Part shown: in pieces, positions 43,501 through 52,043 of the stretch
How the letters are laid out: each line of letters begins with the position of its first letter
Numbering within the stretch: position 1 is the stretch's first letter
Assembly: GCA_017504625.1 (NCBI GenBank)
Contig: JAFVQU010000011.1
Span: forward strand, 90,452-154,451
Direction of reading: 5' to 3'
Length of the DNA stretch: 64,000 bases
Source: Clostridia bacterium
GTDB lineage: Bacteria > Bacillota > Clostridia > Oscillospirales > CAG-272
The notes under the pieces: generated by a model
The model's database searches: none
What the model saw: the letters and a program-made list of their open reading frames with translations, nothing else
What the model was told of the DNA's origin: nothing
Made by a program: the position numbers and the translations under genes

Positions 43501-44541
43501 ATGCCACTACAAATAATCAGACAAGACATAACGAAAATGCGTGTTGACGCCATTGTCAATACGACCAATGAAGAGATGGTTGGATACAGTGGCGTTGATC
43601 TCGCCGTACATACGATCGCTGGCCCCGAGCTTGATGCGGAGTGTGAAACACTTGCACCGCTCGGCCTTGGACAAGCGAAGATATCTGGCGGATACAGACT
43701 TCCTTGCAAGTACGTCATACATACGTCGGGGCCAATCTGGCGCGGCGGTTTGTTTGGTGAAAGCACCATTCTGCGCTCTTGCTATATGGAATCGCTCAAG
43801 CTTGCTGTCAAGCATGGGTGCAAGACTGTAGCATTCCCGCTTATCAGTGCGGGTGTGTATCAGTATCCCAAGGATCATGTCTTGAAGTTTGCTATCCAGA
43901 CGATAACCGAATTCCTCTTTGATAATGAGCTGACCGTCTACCTTTGTGTATACGACAAGGAAGCGTATACGTTTAGTCAGAAGCTTTTCAATGATATTCA
44001 ATCGTTTATTGACGATGAATACGTCGACGAACACGACAAGGATTATTTTGATGAGTATGATGACGATGAGGAGGATGATTCGACAAGCGAGTTCATGTTC
44101 TCAATGAGCTACGCTCCTCGTGCGATCATAGCGCGCTCCGATTCTCCTTGCTCATCCGTTGAGGGCAAGACGTTAGACGAATACGTGGATCAGCTTGACA
44201 GAAGCTTCCAAGAGATGCTTTTTGACTTGATTGATAAAAGTGGTATGCGCGACGTTGAATGCTACAAGAAAGCCAACGTTGATAAGCGCATATTCTCAAA
44301 AATCAAGAGTAACAAGGATTATCGCCCTTCAAAGCAGACCGCAGTTGCTTTTGCAATTTCACTGAAGCTCGATCTGGATACTACCCAAGAGCTTTTGGCG
44401 ACGGCAGGAATGACGTTGTCACGAAGCAACAAATTTGACAAGATCATCCGTTATTTTATCCACAACGGAATCTACGATATTTTTGAAATCAACGAGGCTC
44501 TCTTCGAGTTTGATCAGATGCTTCTCGGAAGCGGTATGTAA
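43501..44541 (+). CDS. Macro-domain protein with C-terminal helical domain
   Basis: 346 aa from the ATG at 43501, as GGGAGG sits 4-5 nt upstream; the ATG at 43489 is within that site. The macro domain covers about residues 1-170 (MRVDAIVNTTNEEM, SGVDLAVHTIAG, FPLISAGVYQYP). A very acidic linker follows (DEYDDDEEDD), then a helical domain with an HTH-like pattern (RPSKQTAVAFAISLKLDLDTTQELLATAG). Macro domains bind or hydrolyse ADP-ribose. With the downstream ADP-ribosylglycohydrolase this suggests ADP-ribosylation chemistry. Confidence 0.87.
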   Translation: MPLQIIRQDITKMRVDAIVNTTNEEMVGYSGVDLAVHTIAGPELDAECETLAPLGLGQAKISGGYRLPCKYVIHTSGPIWRGGLFGESTILRSCYMESLKLAVKHGCKTVAFPLISAGVYQYPKDHVLKFAIQTITEFLFDNELTVYLCVYDKEAYTFSQKLFNDIQSFIDDEYVDEHDKDYFDEYDDDEEDDSTSEFMFSMSYAPRAIIARSDSPCSSVEGKTLDEYVDQLDRSFQEMLFDLIDKSGMRDVECYKKANVDKRIFSKIKSNKDYRPSKQTAVAFAISLKLDLDTTQELLATAGMTLSRSNKFDKIIRYFIHNGIYDIFEINEALFEFDQMLLGSGM

Positions 44542-44583
44542 AGTCCCCCGACAAGCGACCTTTTTTAAAACGGAATAATGTAT

Positions 44584-44631
44584 AATGTGGTTGTAAGGCA
44601 GAGATGCCCGACAACCACATTTATTTTTTTG
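44584..44631 (+). terminator. Strong hairpin with T-run in front of the vWA gene
   Basis: AATGTGGTTGT (44584-44594) pairs with ACAACCACATT (44611-44621), with an inner GGCA-GAGA-TGCC stem, followed by TATTTTTTT. It sits only 13 bp before the vWA start, so it either ends the macro-gene transcript or acts as an attenuator. Confidence 0.75.
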
Positions 44632-44643
44632 GAGGATTTTGAT

Positions 44644-45294
44644 ATGGCAGAGAAGATTAAAAACGGAATTACAGAGCTTGTATTTATTATCGACCGTAGT
44701 GGGTCTATGGCGGGACTTGAGACGGATACGATTGGCGGTTTTAACTCAATGATAGAGCAACAAAAGGAGCTTGACGGCAAGGTCTATGTTTCCACAGTGC
44801 TTTTTTCTAACTATTCCAAGGTTATTCACGATCGCGCGGATCTGCACGAGATTCAGCCTATGACATCAAAGGATTACAGAGTTAGCGGCAGTACGGCGTT
44901 GCTCGATGCGATAGGCGGTGCGATTCATCACATAGGTAACGTGCACAAGTACGCTCGTCCCGAGGACGTGCCCGAAAAGACAATGTTTATCATTACTACC
45001 GACGGCATGGAGAATGCGAGTCACAAATATAGCAGTGAAAAGGTTAAGCAGATGATTCGCCGTCAGGAAGAGCGCTACGGTTGGGAATTCCTTTTTGTCG
45101 CAGCAAATATCGATGCGGTAGAAACCGCAGAGCATATAGGAATCCGTCGCGAGCGCGCGGCAAACTACCGTCACGACTCCAAGGGCACAGAAACGCTCTA
45201 CTGTGCGATGAGCGCAACGGTTGCCAATTACCGCAAGAATGCGGCCGTGGCTGATAACTGGGCAGAGGAGCTTAATAAAGAGGAGGAAAAATGA
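44644..45294 (+). CDS. vWA-domain protein (TerY-like)
   Basis: 216 aa from the ATG at 44644, after TTGGAGG. A single von Willebrand A domain with intact MIDAS (FIIDRSGSMAG; Thr in SGSTALLDAI; later TTDGMENAS). It probably mediates metal-dependent protein contacts. It overlaps the ADP-ribosylglycohydrolase start by 4 nt, so the two are made together. Confidence 0.87.
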   Translation: MAEKIKNGITELVFIIDRSGSMAGLETDTIGGFNSMIEQQKELDGKVYVSTVLFSNYSKVIHDRADLHEIQPMTSKDYRVSGSTALLDAIGGAIHHIGNVHKYARPEDVPEKTMFIITTDGMENASHKYSSEKVKQMIRRQEERYGWEFLFVAANIDAVETAEHIGIRRERAANYRHDSKGTETLYCAMSATVANYRKNAAVADNWAEELNKEEEK

Positions 45295-46244
45295 TGGATA
45301 GAAATCTGTATTTAATGAAATCGGTTATGATAGGTCACGCGGTTGGTGACGCACTTGGAGTGCCGGTAGAATTTGCATCAAGAGAGGAGCTTGAAAATGC
45401 TCCCGTCACCGATATGGAGGGCTATGGAACCTATCCTATGCCCGCAGGCGCTTGGTCGGATGATACAAGCATGGCACTTGCCGCGCTCGATAGTTTAGCG
45501 AAGGGAAGAGCCGACTGGGACGAGATTATGCAAAACTTCGGCCGGTGGCTCAGCGAGGATGCCTACACCCCCACAGGAGAGTGCTTTGATGCCGGCAGAA
45601 CCTGCGTAAGTGCGATCCTCAACTATTTCAAGAATAAAATGCCCTACAATAAATGTGGCGAATCCGACGAGCATTCTAACGGCAACGGCTCGCTGATGCG
45701 AATCCATCCGTTTGTGTTGTATGCATATGTCAAAGAGCTTCCGTTTGCCGAGTGGATTGACTTGATCAAGAGCGCCTCCTCGTTAACTCACGCGCATGAG
45801 CGCTCTGTTTTGGGATGCTTAATATATGCTTTCATACTGCTTCATCTATGCAACGAGCAGAGCATAGGCTCGTTAAAGCTTGGACTAAGACGTGCAGAGT
45901 GTCATTTAAGGGAATATAAAGAAATATCACACTATCAGCGCATTTTTGAGCCCGATTTTGATAAGCTTCCCACAGATGAAATAAAGAGCTCGGGCTATGT
46001 CGTAGATACGCTCGAAGCAGCATTGTGGTGCTTGCTGACTACCGATAATTATAAAGACTGTGTTCTCAAGGCGGTCAATCTCGGTGATGATACCGACACC
46101 GTCGCCGCAGTCGCGGGAGGTCTTGCCGGAGCGCTCTACGGCTATGATGCAATACCTGAGGAGTGGCGAAATACGCTCATCAAGCGCGAGTATATTGAAG
46201 AGATGTGCGAAATAGCGTACGAAAGTTGGGTTAAATATTTTTAA
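45291..46244 (+). CDS. ADP-ribosylglycohydrolase family protein
   Basis: 317 aa. The di-metal site motifs are visible: GDALGVPVEF, WSDDTSMALA and near the end LGDDTDTVAAVAGG. These enzymes remove ADP-ribose from proteins, nucleic acids or small molecules (DraG/ARH type). The trio macro / vWA / ARH suggests reversal or sensing of ADP-ribosylation, possibly protective against ADP-ribosylating toxins or phage enzymes. Confidence 0.92.
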   Translation: MMDRNLYLMKSVMIGHAVGDALGVPVEFASREELENAPVTDMEGYGTYPMPAGAWSDDTSMALAALDSLAKGRADWDEIMQNFGRWLSEDAYTPTGECFDAGRTCVSAILNYFKNKMPYNKCGESDEHSNGNGSLMRIHPFVLYAYVKELPFAEWIDLIKSASSLTHAHERSVLGCLIYAFILLHLCNEQSIGSLKLGLRRAECHLREYKEISHYQRIFEPDFDKLPTDEIKSSGYVVDTLEAALWCLLTTDNYKDCVLKAVNLGDDTDTVAAVAGGLAGALYGYDAIPEEWRNTLIKREYIEEMCEIAYESWVKYF

Positions 46245-46448
46245 AATAAATGAACTATTTAAAATGTATTGATTGATTTTTATTTCCCAAAACTAACTAA
46301 AGTTTGATTTGTGATAAATTTAAAGCTCATTTTTGAGCAATTGACGACTGAGTTTTGGTATAACTTTTACGACCTTTGTTTTGGTAGCAAAAAGAGCAGA
46401 GAAGATGAAGAAATACTGATGAATAGACAGCCTCCATATTGATTTTCA

Positions 46449-46484
46449 AAAGGACCGCTCTGCAGAGCGGTCCTTTATTTTATA
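46449..46484 (+). terminator. Terminator after the ADP-ribosylglycohydrolase gene
   Basis: A perfect 14-bp palindromic stem AAAGGACCGCTCTG/CAGAGCGGTCCTTT followed by ATTTTAT. The stretch 46245-46448 has no gene I can support. Confidence 0.85.
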
Positions 46485-46541
46485 TATGCAAACTCCCTAG
46501 TGTGGGCATTACATCGCTCTAATGTGAGCTGTTCAAATCAT

Positions 46542-46823
46542 TTATTCAATATTAAATCTTTCCAACAGCGCTTCCATTGTTGTTCGAATACCAAGTCGAT
46601 AGGCATAAGCGAAGAGTGCTTCCTCACCTAGCCTAACGTACTCGGTTGTACACGATTCCAGCTTCTCAAATACTTCAAGCTGTGAGTCGTTAAGGATATT
46701 GTATAGCTTTGTCTTGTGTCGCAGCATGTATTCAAGTAAATTTGTATATTCTTCAGTTTGCGGGCGGCAGTCTTCTCGCGGTCTTACGTTGCCATACCAT
46801 AATTCTTTAGCGATATCTATCAT
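46542..46823 (-). CDS. DUF6809-like small protein, 93 aa
   Basis: From the ATG at 46823, preceded by GGAGG. It opens MIDIAKELWYGNVRPREDCRP and is largely helical, with a pattern common in small Clostridia proteins annotated as DUF6809; the function is unknown. A longer frame extends upstream to 46997, but it runs through the promoter and leader, so I reject it. Confidence 0.72.
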   Translation of the reverse strand: MIDIAKELWYGNVRPREDCRPQTEEYTNLLEYMLRHKTKLYNILNDSQLEVFEKLESCTTEYVRLGEEALFAYAYRLGIRTTMEALLERFNIE

Positions 46824-46851
46824 ATTTCCTCCAATCAGATTTTGAGAGAAA

Positions 46852-46889
46852 AATACCGCCACATAAACAAAGAAAAAGTGGCGGTATCT
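46852..46889 (-). terminator. Leader terminator-like hairpin upstream of the DUF6809-like gene
   Basis: On the minus strand ATACCGCCAC pairs with GTGGCGGTAT, followed by TTTTT, in the 5' leader of the 93-aa gene. A further hairpin CCCTGC/GCAGGG (46899-46914) precedes it. The layout fits an attenuator. Confidence 0.6.
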
Positions 46890-46968
46890 CCCCCCCCTGC
46901 CAAGCAGGGATTTATTAAAACAAAACAAAAAGGAATTTAAGAATCGGCCTTCCGCCTCATCTGCCTTT

Positions 46969-46997
46969 ATTATACCACAAAAACGCACATCTGTCAA
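46969..46997 (-). promoter_or_regulatory. Perfect consensus promoter of the DUF6809-like gene
   Basis: On the minus strand: TTGACA (46997-46992), a 17-bp spacer, TATAAT (46974-46969). Transcription gives a leader of about 140 nt. Confidence 0.85.
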
Positions 46998-47196
46998 ACC
47001 GCATACCCCCTCTAATGCCTTTTATATAAAGAAAAACGGACTTTTTTCATAAAATCAAAAATATTTTTTATTTTTTGTAAGATTTCGGACTTCAAAGCAT
47101 TATTTTGTCGGTTGTGGTAGATGGCCATCTTACATAATTATATTGAAGGCCTGATAACAGGTCTATCTTATACATTATTGGAGGATCAAAACAATC

Positions 47197-47658
47197 ATGG
47201 AAAACAAAAACAACACAATTAACTACCTGAACAGTTCGAACGCATTGAACGTGTGTCCCGTATGCGGTAATGCCGCATACGAAATCGAAACCGAGTATGC
47301 TATGCATCACGTCGGATGTATCCATTGCGGCATCAGCCGAGGTATAAGCAATGACATCATGGTCAATGATGATATCGCCGAAGAAATAAGGATCCGCGCA
47401 CGACGCGAATGGAACGAGCGTTGCCTCGACAGCTACTACACTGAAGAGGCGTTAGAGGTGCTCGGTATACGTGACGGAAACTATGTCCTTATTGACAACA
47501 GGACGAGTACGATCGTTAAAGTTGTGCCCAGTGTGACGGCGGCGAAGGATTATATCCTTGAGCACAACGATGTCGCATTCCGTATTTTACTTAATCTGGA
47601 CGGTATTCTGCAGGATCCAGGACACTCTTGGGTTATTCGCGAACTGTTCGAACAATGA
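47197..47658 (+). CDS. Lar-like zinc-ribbon protein
   Basis: 153 aa. A zinc ribbon CPVCGN...CIHCG at about residues 19-44 precedes ARREWNERCLD, the layout of Lar/phage restriction-alleviation-like proteins. A C-terminal region of about 80 aa is of unknown fold. A GGAGG site lies before the ATG. The leader contains GGTTGTGGTAGATGGCC and TAATTATATTG, weakly similar to the 60-bp repeat at 33 kb. Confidence 0.65.
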   Translation: MENKNNTINYLNSSNALNVCPVCGNAAYEIETEYAMHHVGCIHCGISRGISNDIMVNDDIAEEIRIRARREWNERCLDSYYTEEALEVLGIRDGNYVLIDNRTSTIVKVVPSVTAAKDYILEHNDVAFRILLNLDGILQDPGHSWVIRELFEQ

Positions 47659-47694
47659 CACAAAGGGGAAAAACTCAAAACAAAAATGAACATC

Positions 47695-47736
47695 AAGACC
47701 GGCACCGTGGGCTCTGCCCGCGGTGTTGGTCTTTTT
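47695..47736 (+). terminator. Terminator of the zinc-ribbon gene
   Basis: AAGACCGGCACCG...CGGTGTTGGTCTTTTT with a GC-rich inner stem. Confidence 0.85.
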
Positions 47737-47790
47737 CATGGTGCATACATATGGTGTAAACACAAATGGTGTAAAAGGAGTCTATGTAAC

Positions 47791-47836
47791 AAAAAGAGAG
47801 TATCCAAACAGCACTGTTTGGATACTCTCTTTTTTA
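47791..47836. terminator. Bidirectional 21-bp terminator hairpin
   Basis: AAAAAGAGAGTATCCAAACAG pairs with CTGTTTGGATACTCTCTTTTT around CA. It ends the minus-strand ATPase gene and can also stop plus-strand transcripts. Confidence 0.9.
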
Positions 47837-47856
47837 TTTGTTGAATTGCCTTGATG

Positions 47857-49080
47857 TTAAATCATCCAAATTGGGACAATATAGTTTTCTGAATTGAGCG
47901 CTGAAAGCTTGGGGCGCATGCAAAGGATGGCACCGTTGCCACGGGGAACAGAGGCCCTATCCAAAAGATTAAAGGCGGAGAGAAGCTCGCTCCCGGGATT
48001 TATCGAGCGTTTGATCTCAAGCGGATGGAGTTTCCCGTCGCTCTCAATAACCATGTCTATCTCGTTTGAGTTGCTATCACGGTAGTACCAGAGCAGACAT
48101 TCCTTTGCGTTATTATAGTAGGACTTTAAAAGCTCGGTGACAACGTAATTTTCGAGAATGGCACCGTTTATCGCGCCGTTCATAAGAATCTCGGGCGATG
48201 AATATTTTGTCAGATATGCAATGAGTCCCGTGTCAAAGAAATAGAGCTTTGGTGTTTTTACTGTACGCTTCAACAGATTGTTGGAATATGGACGCAAAAA
48301 GAATATTACGTCGGATTTCTCAAGGACCTGAAGCCAACGCTTGGCGGTATCGTCAGACACACCAACGTCCTGAGCTATATCGTGAACGTTGAGCATCTGT
48401 CCTGCACGGCACGCGGCTGCACGTACAAAGTCTCTAAAGAGCAGGGGATCGGAAAGCTGAACCTGATCTTTAACGTCTCGATCAATGTATGTCTGCAGAT
48501 AACTTGAGTAAAATACGTCTCGATCTGAGTATTTTCCGCTAACAAGACCAGGCATAGAGCCGCGCCAAATACGTTCGTATATTTCTGCAAGGTCGGCATG
48601 TGCATTGGTTTTCTCACGTGCCTTCAATTCATCAAGCTCAAGCGAAAATGGTGTGCATTCTCCCGAGCCGTATATTTCGTGTTGAGATAGACTCGTCATA
48701 TGCAGTATGGCTACACGACCGGCAAGAGACTCCTGAGCGAGCTCCATGAGTTTAAATGCCTGAGAGCCGGTAAGCCAATATGTGCCCGGTGCGGCACCCT
48801 TGTCAATCTCCATCTTAATATATGAGAAAAGCTCGGGGGCATATTGTACCTCGTCAATCAAAATGGGTGTCGAGTGCATGGTAAGGAACATAGCAGGATC
48901 ACGCTTTGCGAGTGCACGTTCTTCAAGATCATCAAGTGTAACGTAGTCACGGGCGGAGTCCATGATGTGCTTTAAAACAGTTGTCTTTCCGACCTGGCGA
49001 GGACCAGTTATCAAAATACAGGAATACTCATTCGATAGGCTTAAAATTTTATTTTCCATATCACGTGTAATGTAGTCCAT
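47857..49080 (-). CDS. AAA ATPase with DUF4143 domain
   Basis: 407 aa. Walker A is GPRQVGKTT near residue 26, Walker B ILIDEVQYAP. A winged-helix region and the C-terminal DUF4143 nuclease-like domain (EIDMVIESDGKLHPLEIKRS, an ExK-type motif) follow. This is a widespread accessory-genome family of unclear role. The promoter region carries paired operators, so it is likely tightly controlled. Confidence 0.9.
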   Translation of the reverse strand: MDYITRDMENKILSLSNEYSCILITGPRQVGKTTVLKHIMDSARDYVTLDDLEERALAKRDPAMFLTMHSTPILIDEVQYAPELFSYIKMEIDKGAAPGTYWLTGSQAFKLMELAQESLAGRVAILHMTSLSQHEIYGSGECTPFSLELDELKAREKTNAHADLAEIYERIWRGSMPGLVSGKYSDRDVFYSSYLQTYIDRDVKDQVQLSDPLLFRDFVRAAACRAGQMLNVHDIAQDVGVSDDTAKRWLQVLEKSDVIFFLRPYSNNLLKRTVKTPKLYFFDTGLIAYLTKYSSPEILMNGAINGAILENYVVTELLKSYYNNAKECLLWYYRDSNSNEIDMVIESDGKLHPLEIKRSINPGSELLSAFNLLDRASVPRGNGAILCMRPKLSALNSENYIVPIWMI

Positions 49081-49099
49081 ATGAAATCCTCCTAACGCT

Positions 49100-49178
49100 A
49101 AAATAAGATGCTATCTTATTTTAGCATAAATACATCGTTTTGTCAAGTCAAAAATACGATGTTATCTTATTTTAGCCT
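49100..49178 (-). promoter_or_regulatory. Promoter and repeated operator of the DUF4143 ATPase gene
   Basis: On the minus strand TTGACA, a 17-bp spacer and TAAAAT. The element GCTAAAATAAGATA(A/G)CATC occurs twice, before the -35 and over the -10. The copy nearer the gene forms the inverted repeat AAAATAAGAT-GCT-ATCTTATTTT. Confidence 0.75.
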
Positions 49179-49214
49179 TAAATCAGCACTTTGATTCTAA
49201 AAAGTGTAAAAAGA

Positions 49215-49290
49215 TACGGTGAAAAACGGTACATTTTTTGTTGTGGTATGTTGCCAACTCTCATAATAATAATGAAAGCAATAGATAGAT
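49215..49290 (+). repeat. Diverged copy of the 60-bp repeat from 33 kb
   Basis: GGTGAAAAACGGTAC, TTTTTTGTTGTGGT, and CTCTCATAATAATAATG follow the same order as in the 33,311-33,430 repeats. It may be a second promoter or mark the other side of the replication region. Confidence 0.5.
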
Positions 49291-49573
49291 GGAGAATAAC
49301 AAAACAAAGGAGAAAAGAAAAATGAAAAAACGACGGTGAATTAAGATGAAACATAACGTTTACTCGTCACGTAGTGAACGAGTAAACGGCTATGTTGTCA
49401 ACGTTGTGGAGATATTGAACGTTATTTTATATAGTATTTGGGGCTGTATGCGCTAAAAGATTATATAAGAGAGGAGAATATCTCACAAAAAAGGCGGTCC
49501 TACCGTGCCTTATATCAGGTGGGGATGTTTTAACTTTAACATTAAAAATTTTTATATAAAAGGAGTCTATTTT
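49291..49573. other. Region of remnants with no supported gene
   Basis: Contains AAAGGAG followed by a five-codon frame (MKKRR), an inverted repeat GTTTACTCG/CGAGTAAAC at about 49360-49388, and nothing else clear. It is probably decayed sequence at an old element boundary. Confidence 0.35.
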
Positions 49574-49681
49574 ATGGGAAGAAAGAAACCAAGTAAATCG
49601 CTTATTCAACAGGTCAAGAAGTAGCTTGACAGCAAGCTGAAAATAGGAGAAATCAAGTATTTTGCTTTGTATGTAAGTTAG
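49574..49681 (+). pseudogene. Tyrosine-integrase N-terminal remnant with an in-frame stop
   Basis: MGRKKPSKSLIQQVKK, stop, then LDSKLKIGEIKYFA in the same frame. It resembles the first residues of Clostridia phage-type integrases (the usual continuation is KQ/DLDSKLKIGESKY). An AAAAGGAG ribosome site remains. The same leader AAAAGGAGTCTAT also occurs alone at 47774. Confidence 0.6.
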
Positions 49682-49834
49682 CCGTATACACGGCCATAAT
49701 GACATTCAGACCTTAAAACAAACCTCTAAATATATTACTTGCGGATACATAAATGAGCCACATTTCATATTAGATGTGGCTTTTTCTTGTAAGACGATAG
49801 TGCAGAGAGGAAAAACAATCAACTATACGTTTTG

Positions 49835-50947
49835 CTAATGTAAGATTAATTGGATAGCGGTAATTAAGGTAAGAAGTGCACCGAAATATGCGAAGGAAAA
49901 AAGATTCTCAGAAGAATCGTCTGATTTAGAACTGATTGTACCATATGCCGGGCTGCTTGTCATACCTCCTGCAATTATAAATCCGCTGTTTAGGTGATAT
50001 CGCCATGAGAGCAACTTACACAGAAGTAATCCGCAGAGAATTGTGGTTAGGGATATGAATATGCCGTAGATCATCGTTTTGATATTATATCTGACAATTT
50101 GTGTCCCTGTATTAAATCCCGTTCCCGAGAAGAATAGCGCAAGTCCAATGATCTTGGACATCTTGAGCACTTGACCGGAAATCGATATCTTAGTCTTACC
50201 TATATAAACACCTGCGCATAAGCTAGTAAATAGGATCCCGGTCGTGTTGCCGAGTGATACATCTATAAATGGGATTCGTATTTCTCCCAGAATAGTACCA
50301 AAAAGTGCAGAAACACAGATCAAGATGAGTTCGGGATAAATCTTACTTTTGACATAAGAGGTATTTGATTCGTGGCATAATTTCCCTTTAGTATGAAGGG
50401 AAGATAATTGCGCAAAAAGCACCGCAAGAATAACGCCGAATATGTAGGTACAACCATATCCCCAGACCACGTTTTCGCTATCTGTTTTCATAAGCTCGCA
50501 TACACTGGATAGTCCCGGAGTGCTTGTCAGAGCTCCGCAAAGAATCCCGAGCAAGGAAGATGTAGCTATTGACTTGTCTATGATTGAAATTATCAACATA
50601 GCTATTACTCCGGTCATGCTCATAAAGATTCCAATTAAAAGTGCAATAAGAGAACTCGTACTCTTTCCTTTTATAGAAAGTCCCGTCCGCAAACCAATTA
50701 CTGATACAAATAAAGATGTGCCGAGCGTAGAAAAAATCTTCATTGTAGCCCGTAATTCTGAAATATTGTCAGTACAATCAAAGGACATGAATCTATTCAT
50801 CAGATAACCTGTTAGAATTGAAACAAACAAAATACCAGCGATACCGATTGAGATTTGTTTTACTCGGATTTTGCCGATAAGGAAGCCAAGAATAATTATG
50901 AGAAACAGAAGCGAAAAGGGAGAAAGAAATATAGAAAGATAGTCCAT
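49835..50947 (-). CDS. AspT/YidE/YbjL-like membrane transporter
   Basis: 370 aa, about ten hydrophobic segments. The motif CGALTSTPGLSSV recalls the conserved pore motif of the aspartate:alanine exchanger/YidE-YbjL family, although the TrkA-C domains found in YidE are absent. The substrate is not predictable. It overlaps the stop/start of the metallophosphoesterase gene by 1 nt (shared operon, minus strand). Confidence 0.7.
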   Translation of the reverse strand: MDYLSIFLSPFSLLFLIIILGFLIGKIRVKQISIGIAGILFVSILTGYLMNRFMSFDCTDNISELRATMKIFSTLGTSLFVSVIGLRTGLSIKGKSTSSLIALLIGIFMSMTGVIAMLIISIIDKSIATSSLLGILCGALTSTPGLSSVCELMKTDSENVVWGYGCTYIFGVILAVLFAQLSSLHTKGKLCHESNTSYVKSKIYPELILICVSALFGTILGEIRIPFIDVSLGNTTGILFTSLCAGVYIGKTKISISGQVLKMSKIIGLALFFSGTGFNTGTQIVRYNIKTMIYGIFISLTTILCGLLLCKLLSWRYHLNSGFIIAGGMTSSPAYGTISSKSDDSSENLFSFAYFGALLTLITAIQLILH

Positions 50948-52017
50948 TATTCATCACCGAACAGCTGCATGTGGAGAGGACGTATATCATGACACATCAT
51001 CTGGATTTTATCGATCTGCTTATCTATGTGATAGTGTCCGCAGAACCATACCTCGTATTCAAGCTTCTTTTCAAGCTCACCCAGCCATATTTCGGTAGAA
51101 CGGTCGATATCAGGTTTAAACAGCTTCTTCGGTGGTTTTGCTGTATGTGGCCTTCTTTTAATACTAGCATTTTGTCTTGTGGACATAAACATTTCAGTTG
51201 GCAGATAGTCTATCGGACAGGTATGTGTCATCATACCAAAAATTTTATTATCTTGATTTTGTAATCCAAGCTCCACCTTCGCTTTGATCGTATCATCAGG
51301 CATCTCATCAAACCAGAATGGTGTTCCTTCCTCAAGACAGCGCATCTTGTCTACACTGTGAGCACCGCCGACGACCATGTATTTTTTACCTTCAAAGGTG
51401 TAGATCTCACCGTCAATAGCAAAATATATATTGGGGTATTGGGGTTCATAATAGACCTTGCCGCCGCAGAAGCTTCTAATACCGTATGTACCGACGTTCT
51501 GAGGTCGGTTTTCCTTATTTCCGTGAAGACAAAAAAGTGTAATATTGAGTTTAGAGATTTCTTGCTTAAGCTCATCGTCTCGCTTATCATCATAGAAGTT
51601 AAATCCAGCATCACCGAGAACGATTAAGACATCTTTTCTGCGTGTATTCATTTCTCGGCAAAATTCTTTGACACGGTCAAAATGACGGTGCTTATCTCCT
51701 GTGATAAAGAATTTAGCAGGGGATCCGTCGTCATAATAGGATATCACAGTGTTTTTACTGTAGGATTGTTTTACCGTTAGGAAAAACAAGGATAGCAATT
51801 CACCTAAGATTCCACTCGTTGATGCAAAGAGCAGTACGGTCGAAATAGAGAGAGGAAAGAGAAGAAGTGATAAGAGCGCTCCAACGGGGATTCCTAAAAG
51901 ATATTTCAGGAAGGATTTCCAAGTGAGATTATCTTTATCCTTAAGAATAATCTTGATTGACCAGATGCAGATAGCGTTCACAAGAACGCCGATGATAATT
52001 AAAATAATGTTTAACAT
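50947..52017 (-). CDS. Membrane-anchored metallophosphoesterase
   Basis: 356 aa. Two or three N-terminal membrane segments (residues 2-24, 35-60, 62-85) precede a calcineurin-like domain: GDKHRH (for GDxH), VLGDAG, HGNKEN (for GNHE), MTHTCP and GHYHID. All metal-ligand blocks are recognisable, with small variations. It probably acts on a nucleotide, cyclic nucleotide or lipid phosphate at the membrane. It is coupled to the transporter gene. Confidence 0.87.
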   Translation of the reverse strand: MLNIILIIIGVLVNAICIWSIKIILKDKDNLTWKSFLKYLLGIPVGALLSLLLFPLSISTVLLFASTSGILGELLSLFFLTVKQSYSKNTVISYYDDGSPAKFFITGDKHRHFDRVKEFCREMNTRRKDVLIVLGDAGFNFYDDKRDDELKQEISKLNITLFCLHGNKENRPQNVGTYGIRSFCGGKVYYEPQYPNIYFAIDGEIYTFEGKKYMVVGGAHSVDKMRCLEEGTPFWFDEMPDDTIKAKVELGLQNQDNKIFGMMTHTCPIDYLPTEMFMSTRQNASIKRRPHTAKPPKKLFKPDIDRSTEIWLGELEKKLEYEVWFCGHYHIDKQIDKIQMMCHDIRPLHMQLFGDE

Positions 52018-52043
52018 AATAAATTCCTTTCTTTACTTTTTGG

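Noticed and set aside
46824-46997. N-terminal extension of the DUF6809-like protein
   Set aside because: The extension would begin within the -35 box of a perfect promoter and read through two hairpins; the ATG at 46823 has a strong ribosome site.
46542-46997. Toxin-antitoxin pair at the DUF6809-like gene
   Set aside because: Only one small gene is present on the transcript and no partner is visible.
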